A stretch of DNA of 47,476 nt. Origin: a bacterium. GTDB lineage: Bacteria > Hydrothermota > UBA3072 > JAPDKE01. The notes beneath the pieces were generated by a model. That model did not search any database. It had not been told where the DNA came from and saw only the letters and a list, made by a program, of their open reading frames with translations. The stretch covers positions 1-47,476 of the forward strand of contig JAPDKE010000039.1 in assembly GCA_029258725.1 (NCBI GenBank). The letters run 5' to 3'. Position numbers and translations under genes: made by a program. Positions 1 through 8,410 of this stretch are shown here, piece after piece. Position 1 is the first letter of the stretch. Each line of letters opens with the position of its first letter.

Positions 1-149
1 GGAGAAGAAGATATATGCTTTCTTCCAGGTTCAATCCAGGAATATACCGCATCCCCCTTCCCCTTTCCCGCATGCCCCAGGGGATATACTTCCTCCTGTT
101 TGAATACAAAGAGCATAAAGAGAAAAGAAAAATAATGATGATAAGATAA
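1..149 (+). repeat. Left copy of a terminal inverted repeat
   Basis: Bases 1-149 match the reverse complement of 47328-47476 at 148 of 149 positions. The first 127 bases are identical, position 128 differs (A here, G in the other copy), and bases 129-149 are identical again. Identity ends right after the TAA at 147-149. The repeat is explained by coding sequence (see the partial CDS), so it is most likely two paralogous gene ends and not a telomere or an IS end. It probably continues outward past the contig edge. Confidence 0.95.
3..149 (+). CDS. 3' end of a T9SS-sorted secreted protein gene (partial)
   Basis: Only the last 48 codons plus TAA are present; the rest lies off the left edge. The frame starting at base 3 reads through without stops and contains NPGIYRIPLP, then MPQGIYFLLFEY, then a basic tail KRKIMMIR before the stop. 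This is the pattern of the type IX secretion C-terminal sorting domain (a GIY(F/L) strand, a charged turn, then a K-hydrophobic end). It parallels the C-terminus of the beta-helix protein at 42699-44819 (LPPGIYLVKFDVY ... QKLILLK). The only difference from the copy at the other contig end is a synonymous Arg codon, AGA against AGG. The N-terminal function cannot be known from this window. Confidence 0.75.
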   Translation, partial: RRRYMLSSRFNPGIYRIPLPLSRMPQGIYFLLFEYKEHKEKRKIMMIR

Positions 150-231
150 CCTGAAAAACCACTGAGAGACCATTATTTTTAAAGGTGGATACCACATGGA
201 GGAAATCAGTCAAAAAATTTTATATATTCCA

Positions 232-266
232 TTGACATTGTATGAAAATCCTTTTAACCTTTAATT
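232..266 (+). promoter_or_regulatory. Promoter of dgt, apparently leaderless
   Basis: TTGACA at 232-237, a 17-nt spacer, then TAACCT at 255-260. Six bases (261-266) separate the -10 box from the ATG at 267, so the expected +1 is the A of the start codon. No Shine-Dalgarno sequence precedes the ATG. Bases 150-231 hold no gene that I can see. Confidence 0.65.
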
Positions 267-1406
267 ATGATGACGCGTGAAGAACTTGAAAAGAGAGAAG
301 AGCAAATACTTGCTTCCTACGCAATGAAAAGCGGGGAGACAAGGGGAAGAAAATACGAGGAAGAACCTCCCCGCTTCAGAACCCATTACCAGAGGGATAG
401 AGACAGGATAATCCACTCCACTGCCTTCAGAAGACTTGAATACAAAACACAGGTCTTTGTGAATCACGAAGGGGATTATTACAGAACAAGACTTACCCAT
501 ACCATAGAAGTCCAGCAGGTTGCAAGAACCATTGCAAGGGCACTGAGATTGAATGAGGACCTGACAGAGGCAATAAGCCTTGCACATGACATAGGACATA
601 CCCCATTCGGACACGCTGGAGAGGAAATGTTGCACGAACTCATGAAGGATGATGGGGGTTTTGAGCACAACCTTCAGGGACTGAGGGTGGTGGATGTCCT
701 GGAGGAAAAATATCCTGATTTTCCCGGTCTGAATTTAACCTATGAGACAAGAGAAGGGATAATAAAGCACAAAACAAGCTACGATGCCCCATCTCCACCA
801 CCGGAATTTGACCCATCCCTCTCCCCCACCCTTGAGGCACAGGTTGTCAATATTGCGGATGAGATAGCATATAACTCCCACGACCTGGACGATGGGTTGA
901 AGGCAGGATACTTAACCCTTGAACAGCTTGATGAGGTTCCTCTATGGAGGGAGATTTTTGAAAAGATAAAAATAAAGGATAAGGAAAAAAGAATATATGC
1001 AACCGTCAGGATGCTCATATCCATGCAGATTGAGGATGTTATAAGGGCGACCGAAGAAAGAATCCGGAAACTCGGCATAGAGTCCGTTGAGGATGTCAGA
1101 CATGCTCCCGTACTGGTTGGGTTCAGCGAGGAAATGGAGGAGAAAAATAAAAAACTCAAGGAATTTTTGATGAAGAATCTCTACCGCCATTACAAGGTGT
1201 TAAAGATGCAGGAAAAGGCAAAGAGATACATAAAGGCTCTCTTTGATGTGTATCTCTCAGAACCGAGACAGCTCCCCGAACAGTTCCAGAAAAGGATAGG
1301 GAAGGATGGGAAAAAGAGGGTTATATGCGATTACATTGCAGGAATGACGGATAGGTTCGCTCAGGAGGAATACGCAAGACTCTTCCTCCCCTATGAGAAA
1401 ATGTAA
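267..1406 (+). CDS. dgt: dGTPase-like deoxynucleotide triphosphohydrolase
   Basis: This HD-domain enzyme is expected to cleave dNTPs to nucleoside and triphosphate, tuning cytosolic dNTP pools. At 379 aa it fits the shorter dGTPase-like type. Visible motifs are FRTHYQRDRDRIIHSTAFRR near residues 37-56, THT with H78, and the metal-binding HD pair H107-D108 in LAHDIGHTPFGH. A second ATG follows immediately (ATGATG), so the start could be one codon later. The gene is first in a long + strand series and overlaps the next gene by 14 nt. It has no ribosome-binding site, and its promoter sits directly on the start codon. Family assignment is firm; dGTP specificity is not shown by sequence. Confidence 0.9.
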   Translation: MMTREELEKREEQILASYAMKSGETRGRKYEEEPPRFRTHYQRDRDRIIHSTAFRRLEYKTQVFVNHEGDYYRTRLTHTIEVQQVARTIARALRLNEDLTEAISLAHDIGHTPFGHAGEEMLHELMKDDGGFEHNLQGLRVVDVLEEKYPDFPGLNLTYETREGIIKHKTSYDAPSPPPEFDPSLSPTLEAQVVNIADEIAYNSHDLDDGLKAGYLTLEQLDEVPLWREIFEKIKIKDKEKRIYATVRMLISMQIEDVIRATEERIRKLGIESVEDVRHAPVLVGFSEEMEEKNKKLKEFLMKNLYRHYKVLKMQEKAKRYIKALFDVYLSEPRQLPEQFQKRIGKDGKKRVICDYIAGMTDRFAQEEYARLFLPYEKM

Positions 1407-2493
1407 AATCCTTCACCGGTACATCCTCCGTGAGATTCTCTTACCATTTTTCCTGGGGTTCTGTGTCTTCACTTTTGTCCTCCTCATGGACAGATTCTTT
1501 GACCTTGTGGACCTTCTCATCGGGAAAGGGCTCGGATTCATATTTGTTTCAAAAATCTTCCTCTCTTCCCTCCCTTTCATCATAGCACTCACCATCCCCA
1601 TGGGAGTTCTTGTGGGAATAATATCGGGTTTTGGAAGACTCTCAGGAGACTCTGAAATTCTTGCGTTGAGAGCATCCGGGATAAATCCTGTAATTCTTCT
1701 TCCCCCCGTTCTTCTTTTTTCCCTTTTTATCACCCTTTCCATGAGCCTCTTCAACTCATGGGTCCTTCCATTTGCAAACTACCGCTCAAAGGAACTTCTA
1801 TATCGGGCGTCCTATAAAAGACCAACACTCAGAATAAGAGAAAGAACTTTTGTCCATCTTTACAAAGGATACACACTCTGGGCAGGAAGAATAGACCACA
1901 CAAGAAACGAACTTGAGGATGTGAGGATATATGAAAGGAAAAAGGGAGATATTCCCAGAATAATAACCGCAAAAAAAGGAAAGATGAAGGTTGAGGAGGA
2001 GAATCTGTATCTTTTCTTGGAGGATGGCGAAATACACGAACTTGAAAAATCCTCCCCTGAACTTTACCGAAGACTTCACTTTACCCGATTTTCCATAAAG
2101 ATTCCCTTGGGTCCATCCTATAAAACCGTAAAACCTGCAAGAACAAAAAGGGAATTATCGGTCCCTGAATTGATAAAAAGACTTAAAGGTCTAAAAAAAA
2201 GAAAGGTAAGATGGGCATACCTTGTTGAGCTGAATAAAAGGTTCTCAATCCCTTTTGCTGCAATTGTGTTTGTATTTACCGGAATTCCTGCAGGACTTAT
2301 GGCAAGAAGAGGAGGGCTTGGGATGGGGCTTTCTCTATCACTTTTATTCTTTGTAATTTACTACATCCTTCTCATAGGAGGGGAAGAACTTGGAACAAGA
2401 GAAATACTCCATCCAGGAATAGGAATCTGGTGGCCAAATCTATTTTTACTCCTTGTTTCCATCCCCCTTCTCAGAAAGGTCATAAGGTCTTGA
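1393..2493 (+). CDS. LptF/LptG family permease (LPS export)
   Basis: A 366-aa member of the YjgP/YjgQ family, a membrane subunit of the LptB2FG ABC transporter that extracts lipopolysaccharide from the inner membrane. The N-terminus reads LHRYILREILLPFFLGFCVF, followed by hydrophobic segments near residues 14-35, 55-80 and 100-120. A soluble, charged periplasmic jellyroll-like middle follows (about 125-270), and then a C-terminal group of membrane segments from about residue 285. Only one LptF/G gene is visible, so which paralogue it is cannot be told. It starts inside the end of dgt, implying translational coupling. Its presence indicates an outer membrane with LPS-like lipid. The downstream accB promoter overlaps its stop codon. 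Confidence 0.85.
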   Translation: MRKCKILHRYILREILLPFFLGFCVFTFVLLMDRFFDLVDLLIGKGLGFIFVSKIFLSSLPFIIALTIPMGVLVGIISGFGRLSGDSEILALRASGINPVILLPPVLLFSLFITLSMSLFNSWVLPFANYRSKELLYRASYKRPTLRIRERTFVHLYKGYTLWAGRIDHTRNELEDVRIYERKKGDIPRIITAKKGKMKVEEENLYLFLEDGEIHELEKSSPELYRRLHFTRFSIKIPLGPSYKTVKPARTKRELSVPELIKRLKGLKKRKVRWAYLVELNKRFSIPFAAIVFVFTGIPAGLMARRGGLGMGLSLSLLFFVIYYILLIGGEELGTREILHPGIGIWWPNLFLLLVSIPLLRKVIRS

Positions 2494-2518
2494 CTTTTAA
2501 AAGCCTTAAAGGTATTAT
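2490..2518 (+). promoter_or_regulatory. Promoter of accB
   Basis: TTGACT at 2490-2495, a 17-nt spacer and TATTAT at 2513-2518, overlapping the lptF/G stop codon. The expected +1 is near 2525, giving a leader of about 15 nt that contains the ribosome site GAGGTGAG before the ATG at 2540. This leadered start contrasts with the leaderless starts elsewhere in the window. Confidence 0.6.
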
Positions 2519-2539
2519 CTTCAAAAAGAGAGGTGAGAA

Positions 2540-3019
2540 ATGAGGATAGAATTTATAAAGAAACTTGTGGAGCTGCTTGAAAAAAGCGGGGTAAATGAGA
2601 TTGAAATATCCCGCTTTGGCACAAGAATAAGGATATCAAAGAACGGTGCAAGGGGTGTTGTGGTCCAGGCACCCCCTCCATCCCCACCGCCTCCACCCAC
2701 ACCGGCAGAGACGAAAAAAGAAGAGAAAAAGGTTGAAGAGAAGCCCGAGAAGAAGGAAGAAAAAAAGGAAAGAAAGAACCTTGTTGCAATAAAGGCACCC
2801 ATGGTTGGAACGTTTTACCGGGCACCTGCCCCTGATGCCCCACCCTATGTGGAGGTGGGAGACGTGGTAAAAAGAGGGCAGGTTGTGTGCATCATAGAGG
2901 CGATGAAGCTTATGAATGAGATTGAATCCGACGTTGACGGAAGGATTGTTGAGATTCTCGTCAAAAACGAGGAGCCCGTTGAATACGGGCAGGAACTTTT
3001 CCTGGTTGAGCCCATTTAA
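2540..3019 (+). CDS. accB: Biotin carboxyl carrier protein
   Basis: At 159 aa this is the biotin carrier of an acetyl-CoA carboxylase-type enzyme. The N-terminal 45 residues resemble the usual AccB head (IEFIKKLVELLEKSGVNEIE). A Pro- and Lys/Glu-rich linker follows (about residues 48-88), then the biotinyl domain with the attachment motif EAMKLMNEI, biotinylated on K123. It has its own promoter and SD site. The matching biotin carboxylase lies one gene downstream, with pilT inserted between them, which is an unusual order. No carboxyltransferase subunit genes are in the window. Confidence 0.93.
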   Translation: MRIEFIKKLVELLEKSGVNEIEISRFGTRIRISKNGARGVVVQAPPPSPPPPPTPAETKKEEKKVEEKPEKKEEKKERKNLVAIKAPMVGTFYRAPAPDAPPYVEVGDVVKRGQVVCIIEAMKLMNEIESDVDGRIVEILVKNEEPVEYGQELFLVEPI

Positions 3020-3028
3020 GGAGGAGCC

Positions 3029-4126
3029 ATGACCCTGAGAGAGATACTTGAAAAGATGGTGAGGGAGAATGCATCAGACCTTCATTTGAAGGTCGGACTC
3101 CCTCCCATTCTGAGAATAGACGGGAAACTGCATCCCCTTCCAACCGAACCCCTCACCCATGATGACATAAGAAAGTATGCAGCATCCTTAATGACAAAGG
3201 AGCAGCAGGAGCACTTTGTGAAGCACAAGGAGATAGACTTCGCTGTTGGAATCTCAGGTCTTGCAAGATTCAGGGTGAACATATACCTCCAGCGTGGAAC
3301 GATTGCAGTTGCAATGAGGACCATCCCGAGCTCTGTCAAGACCATTGAGGAACTCAATTTGCCTGTCATTCTGAAAGAACTCGCTGAGAAACCGAGAGGA
3401 CTCATTCTTGCGACCGGGACAACCGGAAGCGGTAAGTCAACGACACTCGCTGCGATGGTGGAACATATAAACACACACATGGCAAAACACATAATTACCA
3501 TTGAGGACCCGATTGAGTATCTCTTCAGGGATAAAAAATCCATAATATCCCAGAGGGAGGTCGGGACGGATACTGAATCCTTTGCAACTGCGCTGAGGCA
3601 CGTTCTCAGACAGGATCCGGACGTGATTCTCATAGGAGAGATAAGGGATGTTGAAACCATGGATGTTGCATTGAAGGCAGCAGATACGGGACATCTTGTT
3701 CTTTCAACCCTACATACCCTAAATGCAGCAGAGACCATAAACAGAATAATTTCTTTCTATCCCCCTCATCAGCAGCAGCACGTGAGGGTCCTGCTCGCCT
3801 CCACCCTCGTCGGGGTAATTTCATTGAGGCTTCTTCCCAGGGCAGACGGGAAGGGAAGAATACCTGCAACCGAGATAATGATCGCAACCCCCACGGTAAG
3901 GGAATACCTGCTTGACCCTGTAAAGACCCTCCTTATCCCACAGGCAATAGAGGAAGGGAATCAGTACGGAATGCACTCCTTTGACCAGTGCATAATGGAC
4001 CTTTACAAGCGTGGAATAATAGACCTTGAAACCGCAGTGAACTCTGCAACCAACCCCGACGAGTTCAGAATGAAACTCCGCGGAATCCAGCAGACGAGCG
4101 AGGTGGGCTGGGAGGCTTTCCAGTGA
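3029..4126 (+). CDS. pilT: Type IV pilus retraction ATPase PilT
   Basis: A 365-aa hexameric secretion-type ATPase expected to depolymerise type IV pili, driving twitching or adhesion. It begins with the PilT N-domain ([20 protein letters not shown]). Walker A is GTTGSGKST near residues 131-139, an Asp box [10 protein letters not shown] follows near 158-167, and the Walker B/His box region is [12 protein letters not shown] ... [14 protein letters not shown] near 195-235. Length is typical. An SD (AAGGAGGAGCC) precedes the ATG. Its stop overlaps the accC start. Pilus assembly genes are absent from the window, but mglA and chemotaxis genes lie a few genes downstream and could act on the same motility machine. 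Confidence 0.93.
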   Translation: MTLREILEKMVRENASDLHLKVGLPPILRIDGKLHPLPTEPLTHDDIRKYAASLMTKEQQEHFVKHKEIDFAVGISGLARFRVNIYLQRGTIAVAMRTIPSSVKTIEELNLPVILKELAEKPRGLILATGTTGSGKSTTLAAMVEHINTHMAKHIITIEDPIEYLFRDKKSIISQREVGTDTESFATALRHVLRQDPDVILIGEIRDVETMDVALKAADTGHLVLSTLHTLNAAETINRIISFYPPHQQQHVRVLLASTLVGVISLRLLPRADGKGRIPATEIMIATPTVREYLLDPVKTLLIPQAIEEGNQYGMHSFDQCIMDLYKRGIIDLETAVNSATNPDEFRMKLRGIQQTSEVGWEAFQ

Positions 4127-5472
4127 TAAAAAAGGTTCTCATAGCAAACAGAGGAGAGATTGCTTTAAGGGTAATAAGGGCATGCAAGGAGCTTGGAATA
4201 TCAACGGTTGCGGTTTATTCAGAGGCAGATAGGGATTCACTCCATGTAAGATTTGCGGATGAGGCTGTATGCATAGGACCTCCACCATCCAAGGAAAGTT
4301 ACCTTGTAATACCAAGAATAATTGCAGCAGCAGAGATAACCAACGCGGATGCAATCCATCCTGGATATGGATTCCTTGCGGAGAATCCTGCATTTGCAGA
4401 GGCGTGCAGAGACAACGACATTATTTTCATAGGTCCTTCAGCGGAGGCAATAGAACTTATGGGAGATAAGGCAAAGGCAAGGGAGGTGATGGAAAGGGCT
4501 GGAGTCCCCGTTGTTCCCGGAAGTGAGGGGACGGTTGAGAGTGTTGAAGAGGGGCTTGAAGTAGCAAAGGAGATAGGGTTTCCTGTGATGATAAAGGCAG
4601 CAGCAGGAGGTGGTGGAAAGGGAATGAGAATAGCAAGGGATGAAAGGGAATTTGAGGCATCGTTTGGAATGGCGCAGGCAGAGGCAAAGGCGGCATTCGG
4701 GGATGGAAGACTCTATGTTGAAAAATATATTGAAAATCCAAGGCATGTTGAGATCCAGGTTCTTGCAGATTCTTATGGAAATGTTATCCATCTCGGGGAG
4801 AGGGAGTGCTCAATCCAGCGAAGACATCAGAAGCTTGTTGAGGAAGCTCCCTCCCCTGCCGTGGATGAGAAATTGCGAAAGAAAATGGGGGAGGTTGCGG
4901 TTAAGGGAGCAAAGTCCATAGGTTATGTGAGTGCAGGAACAATGGAGTTTTTACTTTCTCCTGATGGAGAATTTTACTTCATGGAGATGAACACAAGAAT
5001 CCAGGTTGAGCATCCTGTAACCGAGCTTGTAACAGGAATAGATATTGTAAAGGAGCAGATAAAAATAGCCTCCGGTGAGAGGCTTTCAATAAAACAGAAG
5101 GACGTGAAGATATCAGGTCATGCGATAGAGGCAAGGATAAATGCAGAGGACCCGGATAAGGGATTCATGCCATCCACAGGGAAGATAGTTGCACTCCATC
5201 TTCCCTTAGGACCCGGGATAAGAATAGACACCCATATCTACCAGGAGTATGTGATACCCCCCTTCTATGACTCCTTACTCATGAAACTCATAGGATATGG
5301 AAGGGACAGGGAGGAGGCAAGACTGAGGTTAAAGAGGGCTCTTGAAGAAATGGTTATTGAGGGTGTGAAGACAACCATACCCTTCCATCTTAAGGTTGTT
5401 GAACACGAGGACTTCATAAAGGGAAATATAGATACAGGGTTCCTTTCAAGACTTGAATACGCTAAGGTCTAA
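4123..5472 (+). CDS. accC: Biotin carboxylase subunit
   Basis: A 449-aa ATP-grasp enzyme that carboxylates the biotin on AccB using ATP and bicarbonate. It starts at a GTG overlapping the pilT stop (N-terminus [19 protein letters not shown]). Visible motifs are [17 protein letters not shown] near residue 78, the glycine-rich ATP loop [14 protein letters not shown] near 159-172, the [15 protein letters not shown] catalytic/metal stretch near 288-302, and EARINAEDP near 339-347. Length equals that of the free-standing AccC subunit. It could serve acetyl-CoA carboxylase or a two-subunit pyruvate carboxylase; the missing carboxyltransferase genes leave this open. Confidence 0.94.
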   Translation: MIKKVLIANRGEIALRVIRACKELGISTVAVYSEADRDSLHVRFADEAVCIGPPPSKESYLVIPRIIAAAEITNADAIHPGYGFLAENPAFAEACRDNDIIFIGPSAEAIELMGDKAKAREVMERAGVPVVPGSEGTVESVEEGLEVAKEIGFPVMIKAAAGGGGKGMRIARDEREFEASFGMAQAEAKAAFGDGRLYVEKYIENPRHVEIQVLADSYGNVIHLGERECSIQRRHQKLVEEAPSPAVDEKLRKKMGEVAVKGAKSIGYVSAGTMEFLLSPDGEFYFMEMNTRIQVEHPVTELVTGIDIVKEQIKIASGERLSIKQKDVKISGHAIEARINAEDPDKGFMPSTGKIVALHLPLGPGIRIDTHIYQEYVIPPFYDSLLMKLIGYGRDREEARLRLKRALEEMVIEGVKTTIPFHLKVVEHEDFIKGNIDTGFLSRLEYAKV

Positions 5473-6061
5473 ACTCTTACTCTACGGGATAACAGACAGG
5501 AGATACATAAGGGACCTCAGAAGGGCAATAAGAGAGGCACTTGATGGAGGAGTAACTGCGATACAGATAAGGGAGAAAGAACTTGCGGATGGGGAACTTT
5601 TGAGGGAGGTGGAGGAGGTGAAAAGGATAATGGAAAGGTATGATGCACTTCTTTTTGTGAATGACAGACCTGACATTGCTGTTCTTTCAGGGGCAGATGG
5701 AGTTCACCTGGGCAAGGAGGACCTTCCGGGAAAGAGGGTGAAGGAAACCTTCGGGATTCTGGTGGGAAAAACCGTGAAAAGGATGGAGGACCTTGAGGAG
5801 GTGGATTACCTTGCCTGTGGTCCCTTTTTCCCTTCCTCCACAAAACCTGGAAGTTTGCTCCCCATTTCCTTTCTTCAGGAACTCACCGGGAAGGTCACAA
5901 TCCCTGTGATTGCGGTTGGAGGTATAACCCATGAGAATGCTCATCTCGTTCTTGAAAAGGGTGCATGCGGAATTGCGGTATCCAGGTCCCTGTTTGAGGG
6001 AGATGTCTATGAAAATGCAAAAAAACTGAGAAAGGTGGTGGAGGAATATGTCGCTCATTAA
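5453..6061 (+). CDS. thiE: Thiamine-phosphate synthase
   Basis: A 202-aa TIM-barrel enzyme joining the thiazole and pyrimidine phosphates to thiamine phosphate. Motifs seen are LYGITDRRY at the first strand, AIQIREK near residue 40, [24 protein letters not shown] near 70-93, and [12 protein letters not shown] near 122-133. [10 protein letters not shown] near 149-158 carries the phosphate-binding glycines, and GIAVSRSLF lies near 171. The TTG start chosen overlaps the accC stop by 20 nt; a slightly later start is possible. No other thiamine genes are in the window. Its end overlaps mglA by 14 nt. Confidence 0.88.
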   Translation: MNTLRSKLLLYGITDRRYIRDLRRAIREALDGGVTAIQIREKELADGELLREVEEVKRIMERYDALLFVNDRPDIAVLSGADGVHLGKEDLPGKRVKETFGILVGKTVKRMEDLEEVDYLACGPFFPSSTKPGSLLPISFLQELTGKVTIPVIAVGGITHENAHLVLEKGACGIAVSRSLFEGDVYENAKKLRKVVEEYVAH

Positions 6062-6650
6062 GTATGCAACGAAAGAGATAACCTGCAAAATCGTTTACTA
6101 TGGTCCAGGGAGGTCCGGGAAGACAACAAACCTGAAGTACATTCATTCAAGGGTCCCTGCAAGTAAAAAAACAGAACTCATGTCCCTTGCAACCGAGCGT
6201 GACAGAACCCTGTTTTTTGACTTTCTTCCCTTAGAACTCGGTAAATTTGGCGGTTTCACAACAAAATTCCAGCTGTACACCGTTCCAGGACAGGTTTACT
6301 ACGATTCAACCCGGAGGCTTGTCCTGCAGGGAGCGGATGGGGTTGTCTTTGTTGTGGATTCACAGAGAGAAAGACTCCAGGACAATGTTGAGAGTTTTGA
6401 GAACCTGAAAGAAAACCTGGAGAAAAACGGTTTATCCATATACACCATCCCTCTTGTGATACAGTACAATAAGCGCGACCTTGACGACATAGTCCCGGTT
6501 CAGGAACTTGAGGAGATAATAAACGTGCTCGGGGTCCCATCCTTTGAGGCGATAGCAATAATGGGAAAAGGGGTTATTGAAACATTCAAGGCAATAGGTT
6601 CCATGGTCCTGCAGGTGATAAGAAAAAAACTGGAGGGAAGCGGTGGATGA
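6048..6650 (+). CDS. mglA: MglA-family Ras-like GTPase
   Basis: A 200-aa small GTPase of the MglA family, which sets cell polarity and controls gliding or pilus motility in Myxococcus and Thermus. The N-terminus [20 protein letters not shown] is characteristic. The P-loop is GPGRSGKTTN near residues 19-28, switch regions include ERDRTLFFDFLPL near 50-62 and VPGQVYYDSTR near 79-89, and the base-specificity motif is NKRDL near 140-144. An SD (GGAGGAAT) lies inside thiE. MglB, the Roadblock-type GAP that usually accompanies MglA, is not in the window. The next two genes, a tandem AAA+ protein and a DUF4388 protein, overlap or nearly touch it and may be partners. Confidence 0.93.
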   Translation: MSLIKYATKEITCKIVYYGPGRSGKTTNLKYIHSRVPASKKTELMSLATERDRTLFFDFLPLELGKFGGFTTKFQLYTVPGQVYYDSTRRLVLQGADGVVFVVDSQRERLQDNVESFENLKENLEKNGLSIYTIPLVIQYNKRDLDDIVPVQELEEIINVLGVPSFEAIAIMGKGVIETFKAIGSMVLQVIRKKLEGSGG

Positions 6651-8409
6651 GATAGTTGTTGCTCCTTACAATGAAAAACTTATAAAATTGCTGGATTTCA
6701 TGAGGGATAATCCGGGTTATTACAATCCCATTTATATATCCGGTCCTTCAGGAATAGGAAAGAGTTTCATACTGAAGAAGTACTTTGAAAAACTTGATAA
6801 TGCAAGAATAATAAGCAGCATGGACTTTGAACCTGAAAAGGTAGAAGAATATCTGTCGCACAGATTTTTTGGGGTGGAGGACCTTCAGCTAATCCATGAA
6901 ACAAAGGAAATCATTCGCGGATTTGTGAGCCTCATTGACCATGCTCTTGAAAAGGACATTCAACTGGTATTCACCGGAGACAGACCCTATGAATTCCTCC
7001 CCCTTGATCCTTTAATAACCTCAAGGCTCGATGGCGGAATATCCATTGAACTTCCAGGTCTTGACCCTCGCTCCAGGGCAGTTCTTATAGCCCATCTCGG
7101 AAAGGACCTTTCCCCTGAACTCAGGGAAAAGATCATGGAAAAGGATATCACCAATGTGAGAAAGCTTATGGGAGAGATAAAGAAGGCGATGATAATGGGA
7201 ACGGTTGAGGAGGAGAAAAGAGAGGAGGTAAAAAGGGAGGAAAAGCCCGTTGATGACTTCTCAACCTTTGTTGAATCGGTAAAAGAAAGCATTCCCGAGG
7301 AAATAGTAGAAACATCGGAAGAGGAGAGGTTGAGAGAGGAGTACCGTCAGAAGCTCTATGTATGGGAGATGAAGGGATTCAAAACCGATAGATTGAAACG
7401 AGCGATGGAAGGGAAACTTGAAGACCTCACAAGGGAGTTTGTATCCTTCACAACCGATGTCCAGAGGCTTATAGAACTCCAGCGACGGTATGGATGCCTG
7501 GATGTTTCTTTTCTTACTCCAGAGGAGATGAGAGAAATAGAGGAGAAACTCTTTGACCCTGATGCCGTGATGGAGCTTGAGGAGAAGATATCCCGTCTTG
7601 AGCGGATGATGGAGAGAAGAAAGGAGTATGCAAAGAATCTCTCAAGAGACCTCACACTTGACACGTTCAAAGTGACACCCTCAAATCAGGATGCATATGA
7701 GGTTCTTTCTCATCTTCTTTCATCCCCACTTGAGGGAGAAAATCCAATTGTTATTGTTGGTTCAAGGGGAACGGGTAAGACCCATCTTCTGAATGCATTT
7801 GCACTTGAATTGACAAAGAACTATCCAAATTTACTCGTTGCCTACCTTTCCTATCATACATTCCTTGCAGAGGGAGATACCGTGAGAACAAAATATCAGG
7901 ATGCAAACATACTTTTCATAGACGATCTGCATCAGATAGTGATTCATGGATTTTCCAGAAATGCCTCCTATCTCATAAGCAGGGGAGTGAAAACGGGAAA
8001 GAGAATAATAGTTGGAACCGAACGTGCACCAGCATTTTTACCCATTGCGGAGGAGGTGAAGGATTTACTTCAAAAGGGAAAGGTTGTTTACCTCCAGTCC
8101 CCCGACCCCGAACTGAAGCGAATATTCATAGAAAAGATAGCATCAAGGTTTGAACTCTCGCTCTCTGAGGAAGAGAAAGAGGAAATGGTGAAAAAGATGA
8201 GGGGAGGGTTTTACGATATAGAGGAGCTCGTGGAGAAAATACTCTCAGGAGGCAGAGAAGAGGTGAAGGAGCCAATCCCTGAAAGGATAATATCCTTTGA
8301 GGAACTGGTTGAGGAAAAACCCGCCCCTGTTGAGGAGGAAGTGAAAAAGGTGGAGGGGCTCCTGCCCGAGTTGAAGGATCCATCAAAAAGAATGACAAAG
8401 GAGCCATAA
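6643..8409 (+). CDS. Tandem DnaA-like AAA+ ATPase protein with coiled-coil linker
   Basis: I do not recognise a named family for this 588-aa architecture. Residues 1 to about 190 form an AAA+ module like DnaA/Hda: Walker A GPSGIGKS at 34-41, a Walker-B-like FFGVEDLQLI, and a sensor region TGDRPYEFLPLDPLITSRLD. A Lys/Glu-rich coiled-coil stretch follows (about 190-345). A second DnaA-like module then carries Walker A GSRGTGKTHLL near 373-383 and Walker B ILFIDDLHQI near 423. A short acidic tail ends the protein. No DnaA domain IV helix-turn-helix is visible, so replication initiation is unlikely. It starts with GTG overlapping mglA by 8 nt, suggesting a shared job in polarity or motility signalling (inference). 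Confidence 0.7.
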   Translation: MDEIVVAPYNEKLIKLLDFMRDNPGYYNPIYISGPSGIGKSFILKKYFEKLDNARIISSMDFEPEKVEEYLSHRFFGVEDLQLIHETKEIIRGFVSLIDHALEKDIQLVFTGDRPYEFLPLDPLITSRLDGGISIELPGLDPRSRAVLIAHLGKDLSPELREKIMEKDITNVRKLMGEIKKAMIMGTVEEEKREEVKREEKPVDDFSTFVESVKESIPEEIVETSEEERLREEYRQKLYVWEMKGFKTDRLKRAMEGKLEDLTREFVSFTTDVQRLIELQRRYGCLDVSFLTPEEMREIEEKLFDPDAVMELEEKISRLERMMERRKEYAKNLSRDLTLDTFKVTPSNQDAYEVLSHLLSSPLEGENPIVIVGSRGTGKTHLLNAFALELTKNYPNLLVAYLSYHTFLAEGDTVRTKYQDANILFIDDLHQIVIHGFSRNASYLISRGVKTGKRIIVGTERAPAFLPIAEEVKDLLQKGKVVYLQSPDPELKRIFIEKIASRFELSLSEEEKEEMVKKMRGGFYDIEELVEKILSGGREEVKEPIPERIISFEELVEEKPAPVEEEVKKVEGLLPELKDPSKRMTKEP

Positions 8410-8410
8410 A

